Below are positions 26,663 through 35,954 of a stretch of DNA of 64,000 nt, in pieces. Source of the DNA: JAEUIG01 sp046349775 (GTDB lineage Bacteria > Planctomycetota > Planctomycetia > Planctomycetales > Planctomycetaceae); assembly GCA_046349775.1 (NCBI GenBank), contig JAXMBS010000004.1, forward strand, positions 1-64,000, written 5' to 3'. The translations under genes were made by a program, and so were the position numbers. The notes beneath the pieces were generated by a model. The model was given only the letters and a program-made list of their open reading frames with translations, was not told the origin of the DNA and searched no databases. Each line of letters starts with the position of its first letter. The first letter of the stretch is position 1.

Positions 26663-27358
26663 TCAGGAAGCCGCCCCGTCATCCTCGCCGGGCGACTGCT
26701 CCAGCACCCATTGCACGGCGTGCTGCGTCAGCTCCGCCCCGTTCCGTAGAGCCAGCTTGCTCTTGATGTGCTCGCGGTAAGTTTCCACGGTCTTGCGGCT
26801 GAGATCGAGCTGCGCGGCAATTTGCTTGGTGCTCTGCCCGCGGCCGATCATCTCGAATACCTCCAGTTCGCGGTCGGAGAGCGACTGCAGCGGCGAGCGG
26901 GTCGGTTCTGGTCCTCCGCCGGCGACGCGCGACAGCAGCCGCTCGGTCATCCGCGCGCTGAGATACACGCGCCCCTCGCGCACGCAGCGGAGTGCGGAGA
27001 TGAATGCATCAACATCGTCGGACTTGCTGACGTAACCGAGCGCACCCGCGCGGAGCGCACGCTCGGCGAACAGCGCCTCGTCATGCATCGACGAGATCAG
27101 CACCTTGATCTCCGGCCACAGCGATTTGATCTCCTTCGTCAGTTCCAGTCCGTTGCCGTCGGCGAGGGAGATGTCGAGCACGACGATGTCGGGCTGCCGG
27201 TCCCGCAGAAATGCCAGCGTTTCGTCGACGCCTGCGGCCTCGCCACAGACGGCGACCTCGGGCAGGTCGTCAATGATCTGCGTCAGGCCGCGGCGGAGGA
27301 ATGCGTGGTCATCCACGACGAGCACGGTGGCGGGCGCGACGCCCGGATTCGCTGACAT
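26663..27358 (-). CDS. NarL/FixJ-type response regulator
   Basis: A 231-residue regulator. The receiver domain (about 10-130) has the acidic pair in VLVVDDHAF, the phosphorylation site Asp62 in VVLDISLADGNG and the Lys in GYVSKSDD. The LuxR-type helix-turn-helix (about 160-215) has LSDRELEVFEMIGRGQSTKQ and LDLSRKTVETYREHIKSKL. It is the output partner of the FHA histidine kinase: its start lies inside the 3' end of that gene (50-base overlap), so the two should be translated together. Its targets cannot be read here. Confidence 0.93.
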   Translation of the reverse strand: MSANPGVAPATVLVVDDHAFLRRGLTQIIDDLPEVAVCGEAAGVDETLAFLRDRQPDIVVLDISLADGNGLELTKEIKSLWPEIKVLISSMHDEALFAERALRAGALGYVSKSDDVDAFISALRCVREGRVYLSARMTERLLSRVAGGGPEPTRSPLQSLSDRELEVFEMIGRGQSTKQIAAQLDLSRKTVETYREHIKSKLALRNGAELTQHAVQWVLEQSPGEDDGAAS

Positions 27359-29858
27359 GCTGGTGACTCCGTCGCAGCCGGCACACGACGACGGTTCCGC
27401 CGCCGGCTCCGGGGTGAATTTCGAAATCGGCGTGGATCGCCTGCGCGCGATACTTCATGATTTGCAACCCGACGCCGCGGCCCGGCCGGCGTTCGAGCGA
27501 CGGCATCCCGTTCCCGTCGTCGGACACCGACAACTCGATGTCGCCCTCCGGATTCCGCGCGAAGCGCAGCACCAGATGCTGGGCCTGCGCATGACGCACG
27601 GCGTTCGTCACCGCTTCCTGAGCGATGCGAAACAGATGCATGGCGATTTTGTTGTCGGTCAGCTTCAGACGCTCGTCGCACCAGACGTCAACTGGAATCT
27701 GACACCGCTCGGTCGTCGTTTCCGCCAGTTCTTCCAGTGCCGCCTTCAGTCCGTCGGCGTCGACTTCGACCGGCAACAGCCCCTTCGCCAGTCGCCGCAC
27801 CCCCTGCTTCGCATGTTGCAGCATCTCCGCGAGTTCTCGTGCCGTCTCGACTTCCGCGGCCTCGCGTTCCGTCAATTTGCGGGCCAGGCTGCGGGCCACC
27901 ATCAACGACCCGGCCAGTTCCTGGCCGATCGTGTCGTGCAGCTCCTGGCCGAACACCCGTTGCTGATCCCAGACGGCGTCCACAAGCTCCGTCTGCAACC
28001 GGCGGCGCTCCATGACGCGCCCCAGTTGCATGCCGACGTGCGCCATGACCGTCAGCAGGCCGTCGTCAGGTTCGTCATGGGTGCGCGCAAAGAATTCCAG
28101 AACGGCCGCGACGTCGTCCCCCACGAAGACCGGGAAGGCCAGCACATACTGCAGGTCGAGCGCCCGCAGGATTTCCGCGCGGGGATCATTGGCAACGGCC
28201 GGCCCGACGGCACGACATGTTCGGCGCGAGGCGATCACTCGTCCGCCGGCGGAACGGTCGATGTCCGCTCCAATCTGCATCGAACGCGTCGCGGCTTCCA
28301 GCGCATCGAACTCCCCTGCTGCTGTGGTCGACCAGATGCCGGCATCGACGTACACGGCCGGATCGTCCTCGCCGCGCACCCACACGTGCCCCACGGGCCA
28401 CGCAGTCGTCTCGCGAATCCGGTCCAGCGCGGCCTGAAACGCCCACTGCACCGACTCGGCGTCGTTGGCGATCGTGGCGACGTCCTGATGCAGCACGACG
28501 TAGCTCGATCGCTGTTCGACCGCGCGTTCGAGTTCTTCATTCGACCGTTGCAGCGACTGCTCGATCCGTTTGTGCTCCGAGATGTCGTGAATCGAGGCGG
28601 TAAACAGCCGGCGGCCTCCCAGCTTGAGTTCTCCCACCGACAGCCTCACGGGAAACGTCGAGCCGTCGGCACGGCGGCCGATGGATTCCGTGGAACGCCG
28701 GAACGTCCACAGGACGGACGCCGATTGCTCTTCGTCACACGGCGTGACGAGCGGCGCCAGGTCCGGGGCGAGGTCGCGGAGCAGCACCCCGCGCATGTCG
28801 GCTGTTTCATACCCGAACAGGTCGGTCGCCGCCGGATTGAAGGACTCGATCCGCCCCTCGCTGTCGAAAGTGATGATCGCGTCCGTCGACAGATTGACGG
28901 CGGCGCGATAGCGGGCGTTGTGCAGCGTTTCTTGTTCGACGGCCTGGCTCGTCAGGAGCGCCACGCAAGCGAGTACGTCCAGGTCGGCCGCCGTGAATGG
29001 CTGCGGGCGGTTCGTGGTCTCCAGGTACAGCGCACCGAGGGGACACCGCAGCGCATCAAGCAGCGGCGCGCACATCACACTCCGGCGCTCGACCTCATGA
29101 ATCTGTCCTGACTCGTCAACTGTGGAATCGGCAGCCGCGTTGACGTTCAACCGGGCCTTCCCCTCCGCACACGCCTGGCGGACGATCGACTCCATGTCCG
29201 GTCGGGTGGTGATCGGGTCCGATCCGTCCCGCGTGCGCATGGGTTTATACTGGGGGGGAACTCCGTCGGCTTCCAACCGCACCACGCAGGCCAGGTCGAG
29301 TTGCGGGAAGATGCGCTGCAGGCAATCCAGGATCCGCTCGTAAAGTTCCGGCACGTCGACCCAGCTGCGGAGGTGTCGCGAGACGTCGAGCACCGCCTGC
29401 AGCCGCACGTCCGACTGCTCGTTGACCCACGTGCCGTCGGCCAGCGTCGCGTCGATTTCGGCGACCGTCGCGCTCAGTCTCAGGGCCGTCTGGCTGGCGC
29501 CGGCATCCGGCTGAACGAGCCAGATCCCGCTGCCCGATGCGGAGGGGGCTTTGACGGCCGGCGGCACTCCCCCCTCGCTGAACGTCAGGGCCACATCGTA
29601 AAGCTGCACGCTGTCGCCGTCGCGCAGCCGCATCGGGGTATTGATCCGCCGGCCGTTGAGAAACGTGCCGTTTCGGCTCTGCAGGTCTTCCAGGTAATAG
29701 CCGTCGGCGCCCCGCACGATGCGCGCATGCTTGCGCGAGACCGTATCGTCGGCAAAGACGACGTCGCAGCCGGTATCCCGCCCCAGGACCAGCACGTCGC
29801 GAACAATGTCCCGGCGTTTGCCGGTCAGCGATCCGCTGTCGATCGTCAGAATTGCCAC
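27309..29858 (-). CDS. FHA-GAF-PAS-GAF sensor histidine kinase (NarX/HisKA_3 type)
   Basis: I chose GTG 29858, seven bases after a GGGAGG ribosome site; this gives 849 residues and puts the FHA domain at the N-terminus. The order is FHA (about 1-100: VLGRDTGCDVVFADDTVSRK, then SRNGTFLNGRRI), GAF (about 160-310), PAS (about 320-435: SFNPAATDLFGYETADM), a helical linker, a second GAF (about 460-610), HisKA_3 with the phospho-accepting His in FGQELHDTIGQELAG near 640, and HATPase (MHLFRIAQEAVTNAVRHAQA). No membrane segment is visible, so it is a soluble sensor. FHA domains bind phosphothreonine, so it may take input from a Ser/Thr kinase. The LuxR-type regulator overlaps its end. Confidence 0.92.
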   Translation of the reverse strand: MAILTIDSGSLTGKRRDIVRDVLVLGRDTGCDVVFADDTVSRKHARIVRGADGYYLEDLQSRNGTFLNGRRINTPMRLRDGDSVQLYDVALTFSEGGVPPAVKAPSASGSGIWLVQPDAGASQTALRLSATVAEIDATLADGTWVNEQSDVRLQAVLDVSRHLRSWVDVPELYERILDCLQRIFPQLDLACVVRLEADGVPPQYKPMRTRDGSDPITTRPDMESIVRQACAEGKARLNVNAAADSTVDESGQIHEVERRSVMCAPLLDALRCPLGALYLETTNRPQPFTAADLDVLACVALLTSQAVEQETLHNARYRAAVNLSTDAIITFDSEGRIESFNPAATDLFGYETADMRGVLLRDLAPDLAPLVTPCDEEQSASVLWTFRRSTESIGRRADGSTFPVRLSVGELKLGGRRLFTASIHDISEHKRIEQSLQRSNEELERAVEQRSSYVVLHQDVATIANDAESVQWAFQAALDRIRETTAWPVGHVWVRGEDDPAVYVDAGIWSTTAAGEFDALEAATRSMQIGADIDRSAGGRVIASRRTCRAVGPAVANDPRAEILRALDLQYVLAFPVFVGDDVAAVLEFFARTHDEPDDGLLTVMAHVGMQLGRVMERRRLQTELVDAVWDQQRVFGQELHDTIGQELAGSLMVARSLARKLTEREAAEVETARELAEMLQHAKQGVRRLAKGLLPVEVDADGLKAALEELAETTTERCQIPVDVWCDERLKLTDNKIAMHLFRIAQEAVTNAVRHAQAQHLVLRFARNPEGDIELSVSDDGNGMPSLERRPGRGVGLQIMKYRAQAIHADFEIHPGAGGGTVVVCRLRRSHQHVSESGRRARHRARRG

Positions 29859-30032
29859 GGTCAACCTCCCTGTGTGTCGGACCGGCTGAGTGGACGTATC
29901 ATTGCAAATCGCCGCCGGACCAGACAACTCCCCGACCGCAGGTGCCTCACGGGCCGTTGCATTTCTGCGGTCACTGCGTAGGCTGTCGTTGCGGAGCTTC
30001 CAGACTTGAGCCCCTTTTCACGACGACTCACT

Positions 30033-30796
30033 ATGAATACGCAAATCTGCAGCACATTCCTGGTCGGCGCGTTGTGCGGTCTTGCCACCCTCGCGGGCAC
30101 CGCCATGACGCAAGCCGACGATTCCGATCCCCGTTCCGGTGTTCATGAGCTGCGCGTACACCTGCGAACCGGGCCGGCTCATCGCGCTCAATGATCGGTT
30201 CCGGCAATCACACGCTCAAATTATTTGAAAAACACGGCATGACCAACGTCGCGTACTTCACGCCGGTCGAAGGGCCGACCGCCGAGAACACGCTGGTTCA
30301 CCCGGCACAAGAGCTGTGATGCGGCGGCGGTATCTTCATCTGCTACGATCCCGACTGGCTCAGGCACGCAGAACGGAACAGGACGGAAAGATCTTGCCGT
30401 TCGAACACGTTCCGAGAGCTGACTGACGTCCGCTTCCCGCCCTGCAGCCGCCGACAATCGCGTGTATGAGCTGCGGACGTACATCGCTAATGACGGCAAG
30501 TTCGATGCTCCACGCCCGGTTCCGCAATCACACGCTCAAGCTCTTTCGAAAAGCACGGTATGGAGAACGTCGCCTACTTCGTGCCGACGGACGAGCCGAA
30601 ATCCGCCAATACCTTGATCTACCTGCTGGCCCACAAGAGCCGCGACGCTGCCAAAGCTTCTTGGAAGGCGTTCAGCGAGGACCCTGAGTGGAAGAAGGTT
30701 GCTGCAGAGTCAGAGGCCAACGGTCGGCTGGTTCAGAAAGTCGACGCCGTGTTCCTGAAGCCGACGGACTACTCGCCCAAACCGGCCGCGAAGTAA
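30033..30796 (+). pseudogene. Exported tandem NIPSNAP protein, frameshifted
   Basis: ATG 30033 opens a signal peptide (CSTFLVGALCGLATLAGTAM). Two NIPSNAP units follow but are scattered over frames: VHELRV, then FRNHTLKLFEKHGMTNVAYF with TPVEGPTAENTLV for the first, and VYELRTYIANDGKFDA with FRNHTLKLF, then MENVAYFVPTDEPKSANTLI and LIYLLAHKSRDAAKASWKAF for the second, ending at a stop at 30796. Known planctomycete proteins of this kind have one or two NIPSNAP (ferredoxin-like dimeric barrel) domains and an export signal; function is unknown. At least four indels are needed. Confidence 0.72.
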
Positions 30797-30895
30797 CGGC
30801 CGCCGCGCGTGCGACTCAAGATGCTCGCCAATACGACTGTTCGTTGAGCCGGGAACCGTCGTCCACACCATCTTGGCTGCGTCTGACAGGCCGCG

Positions 30896-32569
30896 TTATG
30901 CCCTGAGTAGCGCATACGTCGACAGCACGGCGATGACGAGGAAAAAGACGCCGGCGCTGCCGAGAAGACAGCGTCGCAGCACGCTGGGACGCAGTTCCCG
31001 CGGCATGAGTTGCGTGCTGATCGCGATGACGTGGAAACAACTGAAGCCGAGCGCGTAGTTGTAGATGTTCGTCGAAATCGTCAGGAGCTTGTCGGGACTC
31101 GGCACCATCGCCAGCAGCAACAGTCCGCAGGTTCCATAGACGCAGAGCACTCCGAAATACAGCGGGCCGATGGCACGCGTGTCCATCTTGCGGAGCTGCG
31201 GAAGCGCCGTCCAGAAGACGTCGACCCAGCGGCGCAGCACGCCGTCGGCCGTGGAGACCATGCTCGTCACGAGCACGAGGAACCCGCACAAGAGCGAGAG
31301 ATACCAGCACAGGGCGCCGCCCCAGCCGCCGACGGCTTCCTGCACGCCGCCGGCCGTCATCACCGCCGCCTTCCACTTGTCGCCTGCGCCGAGGACGGTG
31401 CCGTGCGGCAGGAACTGCACGCTCAGCATGCTCGGCAGGGCGATGCCGACAAAGCAGGCCGGCATCCAGATCAGGAGCTGGTCCCGAGAAATGTGCCGCA
31501 CCCAGCCGGTCCAGCGGGCGAGCGTTTCCGGCGAAATCCGAAACACCTTGCCCACGTGCGAAAGCTGGATCGTGTGTCCACCGATGATGCTGGGGATCGC
31601 GCCGACTTCCTTCCCCATCCCCCAGCCCTGGTCGCGCGTGAAATTGCTGATCGGAGTATTCGTGAGGCCGCCGTTCCCGGCGATCGCCGCCATCGCCGCC
31701 AGGATGCCGACCGTCGTGAAGTCGAGTTGCGGAAACCCATGGCCCGAGAACAGGCTCGTGAAGATGTTCTCGGTCGCGGACGGGTCATCCGGGTTCACCA
31801 CCGGAATCGTGCCGAACCGGAAAGCCGGTCGTGATGTCGGTCCAGTCGCCGCATCCGAGCAACAGCAGGAAACGCCTCAAAGCCGAGCATGACCACGAGC
31901 TTGAAGCTCATCACTGCTTTGAGTGAGTTGTAGACTTTGCCGAACAGCAACGGCAGCAGTGCCGCCAGGAAGATCAGGCACGAGAGGATCTTGATCAGCA
32001 GTTGGACTTCAATCAGGCGGTCCGTCGATGAACGACAGCGTAATCGACGCGTTGAGTCCGGGACGCCGCCGATCAAGACGGTTGCCAGGGGACCGCGGCG
32101 TTCGCGGCCAGATACGGAAAACGTGAACCGAAATCCGCAGGACGAGGTACAGTGGCAACCACGCCCGCGGGCCGGGTTTCGTGCGGAATTTTCCGGTGAA
32201 GATCGGTTCGCCGGTGTACAGCGTGTAGCGACTGATTTCGATGTTATACAGCGTCTGGCCGATGATGCTCAGCGTCGCCAGCCACAGGATCGCGCCGCCG
32301 TAGCGAGCCGTATTCAGCGGCCCGGTGAGCCATTCGCCGCCGCCGATGGCCGAGGCGCCCATGACGAGGCCCGGTCCCAGCAAAAGCGGGATCGTGCGCC
32401 AGCCCCACTGGAACGCCGGCGGCTCGGCCAGCGGGCCGACCTCCCACTGCGGCATGTCGTGCGACCCGGGATACGGCGCGACGTCAGTCGGCTGAGTTGC
32501 ACCGGTGCTGTCGGCTGGCGACCGCATGGTCGCAGCGTGCTGAGAATCGGGACGCGTGCCGGTAGTCAC
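30896..32569 (-). pseudogene. Nramp-family divalent metal transporter, frameshifted
   Basis: GTG 32569 follows a GGAG-containing ribosome site. The N-terminal third (to about 32130) reads LLLGPGLVMGASAIGGGEWL, the Nramp helix-1 region. The middle (about 32130-31800) is broken: LLIKILSCLIFLAALLPLLF and FGKVYNSLKAVMSFKLVVML lie in another frame. The last 300 residues are clean (AAMAAIAGNGGLTNTPISNF, WMPACFVGIALPSMLSVQFL, GPLYFGVLCVYGTCGLLLLA). Around eleven membrane helices can be counted, as expected for an LeuT-fold Nramp relative. The classical DPGN metal motif is not seen; GPGLVMGAS takes its place, as in the planctomycete subgroup I remember. Substrate is uncertain. Confidence 0.72.
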
Positions 32570-32822
32570 GGAAACCTGCTCCTGAGAAGTCGCTTGCGAG
32601 AGACTGAGTAAGGCTTCGCATTGTGCCCGGAACCGGGATCGATTCGCAACCGGCCACGACGTCGCAGGGCCTCGGCGGACAGAGAGCGCGGCGCGACAGT
32701 CAGCGCTGCATCGCGGCAGAGAACGCATTCCCACCGCCGTCGGTGACGGATGACTGTGTTGCGCGAGGCATTTTCGCGAACCCTTTCGTCGTACTCCGAA
32801 TCTGGTATAGTCGACGCTGCAC

Positions 32823-32895
<73 letters not shown>

Positions 32896-32969
32896 CTCTC
32901 CCAAGCCGCTGCGTTGCAGTGGCTTGCGTCATTTCCGGGAGGCGCCTGCTGCGAGTCGCCGGCGAGCGC

Positions 32970-33019
32970 GCCGGCCCGGTACCGGCTTGGCTGGCCGACA
33001 TCGCTCGACGGAACTCGAC
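32970..33019. repeat. 50-bp imperfect direct repeat, left copy
   Basis: This stretch, containing GTACCGGCTTGG and GAACTCGAC, matches 35777-35826 at roughly 43 of 50 positions in the same orientation by eye. The two copies bracket three small exported genes downstream of the tRNA. Confidence 0.55.
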
Positions 33020-33172
33020 AATCGGACAGCCGTCAGGAAGGGCCGGGAGAGGACCGCCGGATGCTTGTATGATGATGGCCGCGTTCCGCATCGGTGCGGC
33101 CGCCCCATCAGTTATTGACGGGAACGCTCCCACTTCAAAGCGATCCCGCTCCGGTAGGAATGGAGGCATCGG

Positions 33173-34310
33173 ATGAGCACTCGCGCAGTCATCCTCCTTT
33201 GCATTGGCGTTGTCGCAGTTGGCCTCATCGCGTGCGCAGGCTTACTGGCACTGCCATTCCTGCTTCCGGATCTGCTGGAGCTGCAGTATCCGATGCCGGC
33301 TCGGCAGCCTATGCCACCGGAACTTCAACAGCCCGCCAGCGTCACGGGAGCAGGCGCTTTCCAGAAACGGGTGTTTCTCAGCGACGCCTCGGTTGGCCTC
33401 GTAACGGACATTCTCGTTCAGGAGTCGCCGGCGGCATCCGTCGGCGTCGCGGGTGACCAAGCCGCGGTGTTGGCGACACACGAGGGAACGGTCACTCTTT
33501 CAACCCCGATACGGTCAGACGTCACGTATGTGAACTTCGTCGATGTCGATGGCGACGGCACTTTCGAGTTCCTGAATCGTGGCGGACACGGGTGGCAGGA
33601 ATCGTCCTTGATTGACTCGAACGGCAACACGCTGTGGATGCTCGCACGGGAACCGGCGGTCGACGACATGGCTGCCGGCGACCTGGACGGAGACGGCATT
33701 ACCGAGTTCGTGGTGGGTCACAACGGCGGCGGTGGAGTCCGCTTGCTTGATCGATATGGCAAAGAGAAATGGCGGCAACCGGACTCAAACGTGTGGCACG
33801 TCGAAGCCGTTGACAGATGGAGACAACACGCCGGAGATTGTTCACAGCAATGCAGGGGGCCAGATCACTATCCGTGACCCATCAGGACGAGTGCTCAATC
33901 GCTCACAACCGGGAGCATACTTCTCCGATTTCTCGCTCTGCCATTGGCCGACGAATGATGACCCCATTCGTCTGCTCGTGACCCGTGACAGCAAGGTCTG
34001 GCTTTTCGACTTTGACGGCACGACAGTCGCCAAGTTCGACGCCCCGAACTCCGACGATGATGAAACAGCACGCGGAACACTGGTATCGTTCAAGGCCGGG
34101 CAACCGCCCCACCTCGCTGTGCTTGTGGAACTCGACAAGTGGGATCGAGCCATCCTGTTTGTCTATGACAGCGAAGGGGTGATCGTCTATCAGGAGGTCA
34201 TCGACCAGGCTTGTGCAGCTCTCGCGACAATGGCCGGAGGCAAGGCCGGTTCGGAAGTGCTTCTCGTCGGCGGAAGAGGAATGGTGTGGGAGTACCGAGT
34301 AGCGGACTGA
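33173..34310 (+). CDS. Membrane-anchored FG-GAP/VCBS-like propeller protein, frameshifted once
   Basis: Starts at 33173 in a clean frame with a membrane anchor (VILLCIGVVAVGLIACAGLL). Ca2+-loop motifs follow, VDVDGDGTFEFL and GDLDGDGITEFVVGH, each the start of an FG-GAP/VCBS blade. The frame breaks near 33817; the other frame resumes with TDGDNTPEIVHSNAGGQITI and runs to the stop at 34310 (LVTRDSKVWLFDFDGTTVAK, VLLVGGRGMVWEYRVAD). One small indel joins them into a protein of about 378 residues. It is probably a periplasmic, membrane-tethered propeller; ligand and partners are unknown. Confidence 0.7.
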
Positions 34311-34371
34311 GAACGACTTCCCCTGCGGACACAATTGACACCGGTCGATGCAGACCTGCGAGGCGGCTGCC

Positions 34372-34827
34372 ATGTTGCGACGAGCATTCACGAGAAAAGT
34401 CGGCGTCGTTTTCGCAGCCGCGGTCGGTGTGTACGTTCTCCTGCCAGGAATCATCCGTGCTCGCGGTGAGGCTCGTGCGAGTCTGTGCGAGAATAATCTC
34501 TTCCAGCACAGCGGCTGGCATCCGTACGACGTCGTTCGTCTCGATTCCGACTTCAAGGTTCTGGAGGTCGGCAGCTGTCCCTCCTGCAGTTGCTCGGAAG
34601 CGGGACTACGGTTTTGGGTCGATGGGTCGAACCCCTTCCGGTATCTGTCTGAGGCTGACGTGCCACCAGCGACGGTCGAGCAAGCAAAGCGATGGCTCGA
34701 AACTTACAAAGTTGTGCCGCGATATCGACGCGTGCGTGCGACGTTCGGTGTTGACAGCTGCGAGCTTTTCCGGCGTTGGCAACGGCAGTCGGAAGCAGAC
34801 CCGAATCGTACGAACCGGCGCCGCTAG
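34372..34827 (+). CDS. Hypothetical membrane or exported protein
   Basis: From ATG 34372 (GAGG eleven bases upstream) the protein has 151 residues. It has an N-terminal hydrophobic segment (KVGVVFAAAVGVYVLLPGII) and then a Cys-containing soluble part (VLEVGSCPSCSCSEAGLRFW, TFGVDSCELFRRW). The CPSCSC cluster could bind a metal or form disulfides. An alternative start at 34348 adds eight residues. I do not recognise the family. It follows the FG-GAP gene by 62 bases on the same strand. Confidence 0.55.
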   Translation: MLRRAFTRKVGVVFAAAVGVYVLLPGIIRARGEARASLCENNLFQHSGWHPYDVVRLDSDFKVLEVGSCPSCSCSEAGLRFWVDGSNPFRYLSEADVPPATVEQAKRWLETYKVVPRYRRVRATFGVDSCELFRRWQRQSEADPNRTNRRR

Positions 34828-35216
34828 ACCGCCGGCAAACCAGCCTGCCCAATTGGCGTCCAATCGGGCCACCAGGCGGTCAAACTGGCTCTGCACCATT
34901 TCGACTCAGCTTAGAGTCCCCCCCAGCTCCGCTCTGCCGCGTTCAGGCCGCTGGTCCGGAGCAGGTGAGAACGCCCATCAGACGCGAGCTGAGTGGGGTA
35001 GGATGTGAGGTTCGGCTGCAGTGCCGAAGCCTCTAGAGTTCAACGGACGGGTTTCTGAGAGACGGGCTCGCAAATTGTCGATCTGGACGGCGAATGTCAG
35101 CACTCAGACTGATATTGCCCGAACCGACGTGGACAGCTTCAATGCTCCGCGCGATGCGCACAGCCGACGCTCCGACGCGTGCATCGGTAACCGCGAATTC
35201 ATGAGGTGTACCTGAC
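34828..35216. other. Intergenic region, no feature recognised
   Basis: These 389 bases between two plus-strand genes contain only short frames without a convincing start or protein-like composition. A GAGGTG ribosome site for the next gene lies at the end. I see no repeat or terminator. Confidence 0.4.
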
Positions 35217-35744
35217 ATGGGCTTTCGATTTTCGTCCCTCGCGACCGGTGTGCTGGTCGTCGCCGCAGTTGTCGTATTGTCGAGCGGCAGCTGGGCGCAC
35301 TGGTATCAGCTTGGTCCGTCGAAAGACGAGTGGGGGTTGAAGTACGACGTGGAAGTGGGCGCCGCCAATGCGGACAAGCTGAACGTCCAATTCACAGTTG
35401 CTGTTCAAGGGAGACTTAAGCCCATTCATTCGGTCTTCGTGATGGCTTTCAGCAATCCGGATCATACTGGCACGAATCTCGTGAAGGCGCCCCTCACGTT
35501 GAAGCCCACCAGTGACGGCAAACTCACCGGGCAAGTGGAGATCAGGAAGGAATTTGCCAACCGCGCCGTGATTCGGATCTTTACCTACACAGTTGACGGC
35601 CGGTCGCAAATGGCGGGTCCAACAGCCGGGGCGCGGTACTACGACATTCCGCTGACGAAGATCCTGAAGAAAGCCCAGTCCGCAGTTTCGTCCCAATCAC
35701 GATCGTCGATCGTGTCACCGCCGGCAGCGAACGTCGCGAAGTGA
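35217..35744 (+). CDS. Hypothetical exported protein
   Basis: A 175-residue protein with a clear signal peptide (LATGVLVVAAVVVLSSGSWA, cleavage before HWYQLG) and a GAGGTG ribosome site 9-14 bases before the ATG. The mature part looks like a beta-sandwich (KLNVQFTVAVQGRLKPIHSV, KLTGQVEIRKEFANRAVIRI) with a Ser/Ala-rich tail. I recognise no family. It is the last of three small exported genes between the tRNA and the PQQ lipoprotein. Confidence 0.65.
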   Translation: MGFRFSSLATGVLVVAAVVVLSSGSWAHWYQLGPSKDEWGLKYDVEVGAANADKLNVQFTVAVQGRLKPIHSVFVMAFSNPDHTGTNLVKAPLTLKPTSDGKLTGQVEIRKEFANRAVIRIFTYTVDGRSQMAGPTAGARYYDIPLTKILKKAQSAVSSQSRSSIVSPPAANVAK

Positions 35745-35776
35745 AGTGCGGCGAATCTCGCGGCCATCGTAGCCGA

Positions 35777-35826
35777 ACCGGCGCAGTACCGGCTTGCCTG
35801 CCCGACTTCGCTCGGCCGAACTCGAC
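35777..35826. repeat. 50-bp imperfect direct repeat, right copy
   Basis: The partner of 32970-33019, in the same orientation, lying 33 bases after the exported-protein stop. Confidence 0.55.
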
Positions 35827-35954
35827 GAACCGAGCCTGACTGCAACGACCTCGACGTTCGAGTGTGTTGCCCGCCAGCCTTCGGCGGACATCGCTGCCGT
35901 TCAATCGAGCGACGGCTGGTGTTGCGCACTTCGACTGCGTTTGAGATTCGCCGT

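Noticed and set aside
25687..26766. A 359-residue plus-strand frame opposite the creatininase gene
   Set aside because: The minus-strand gene has all metal motifs; this frame has none.
27105..29111. A 668-residue open frame antisense to the FHA kinase
   Set aside because: It is the shadow of the kinase, which has complete domains, and shows no protein-family features.
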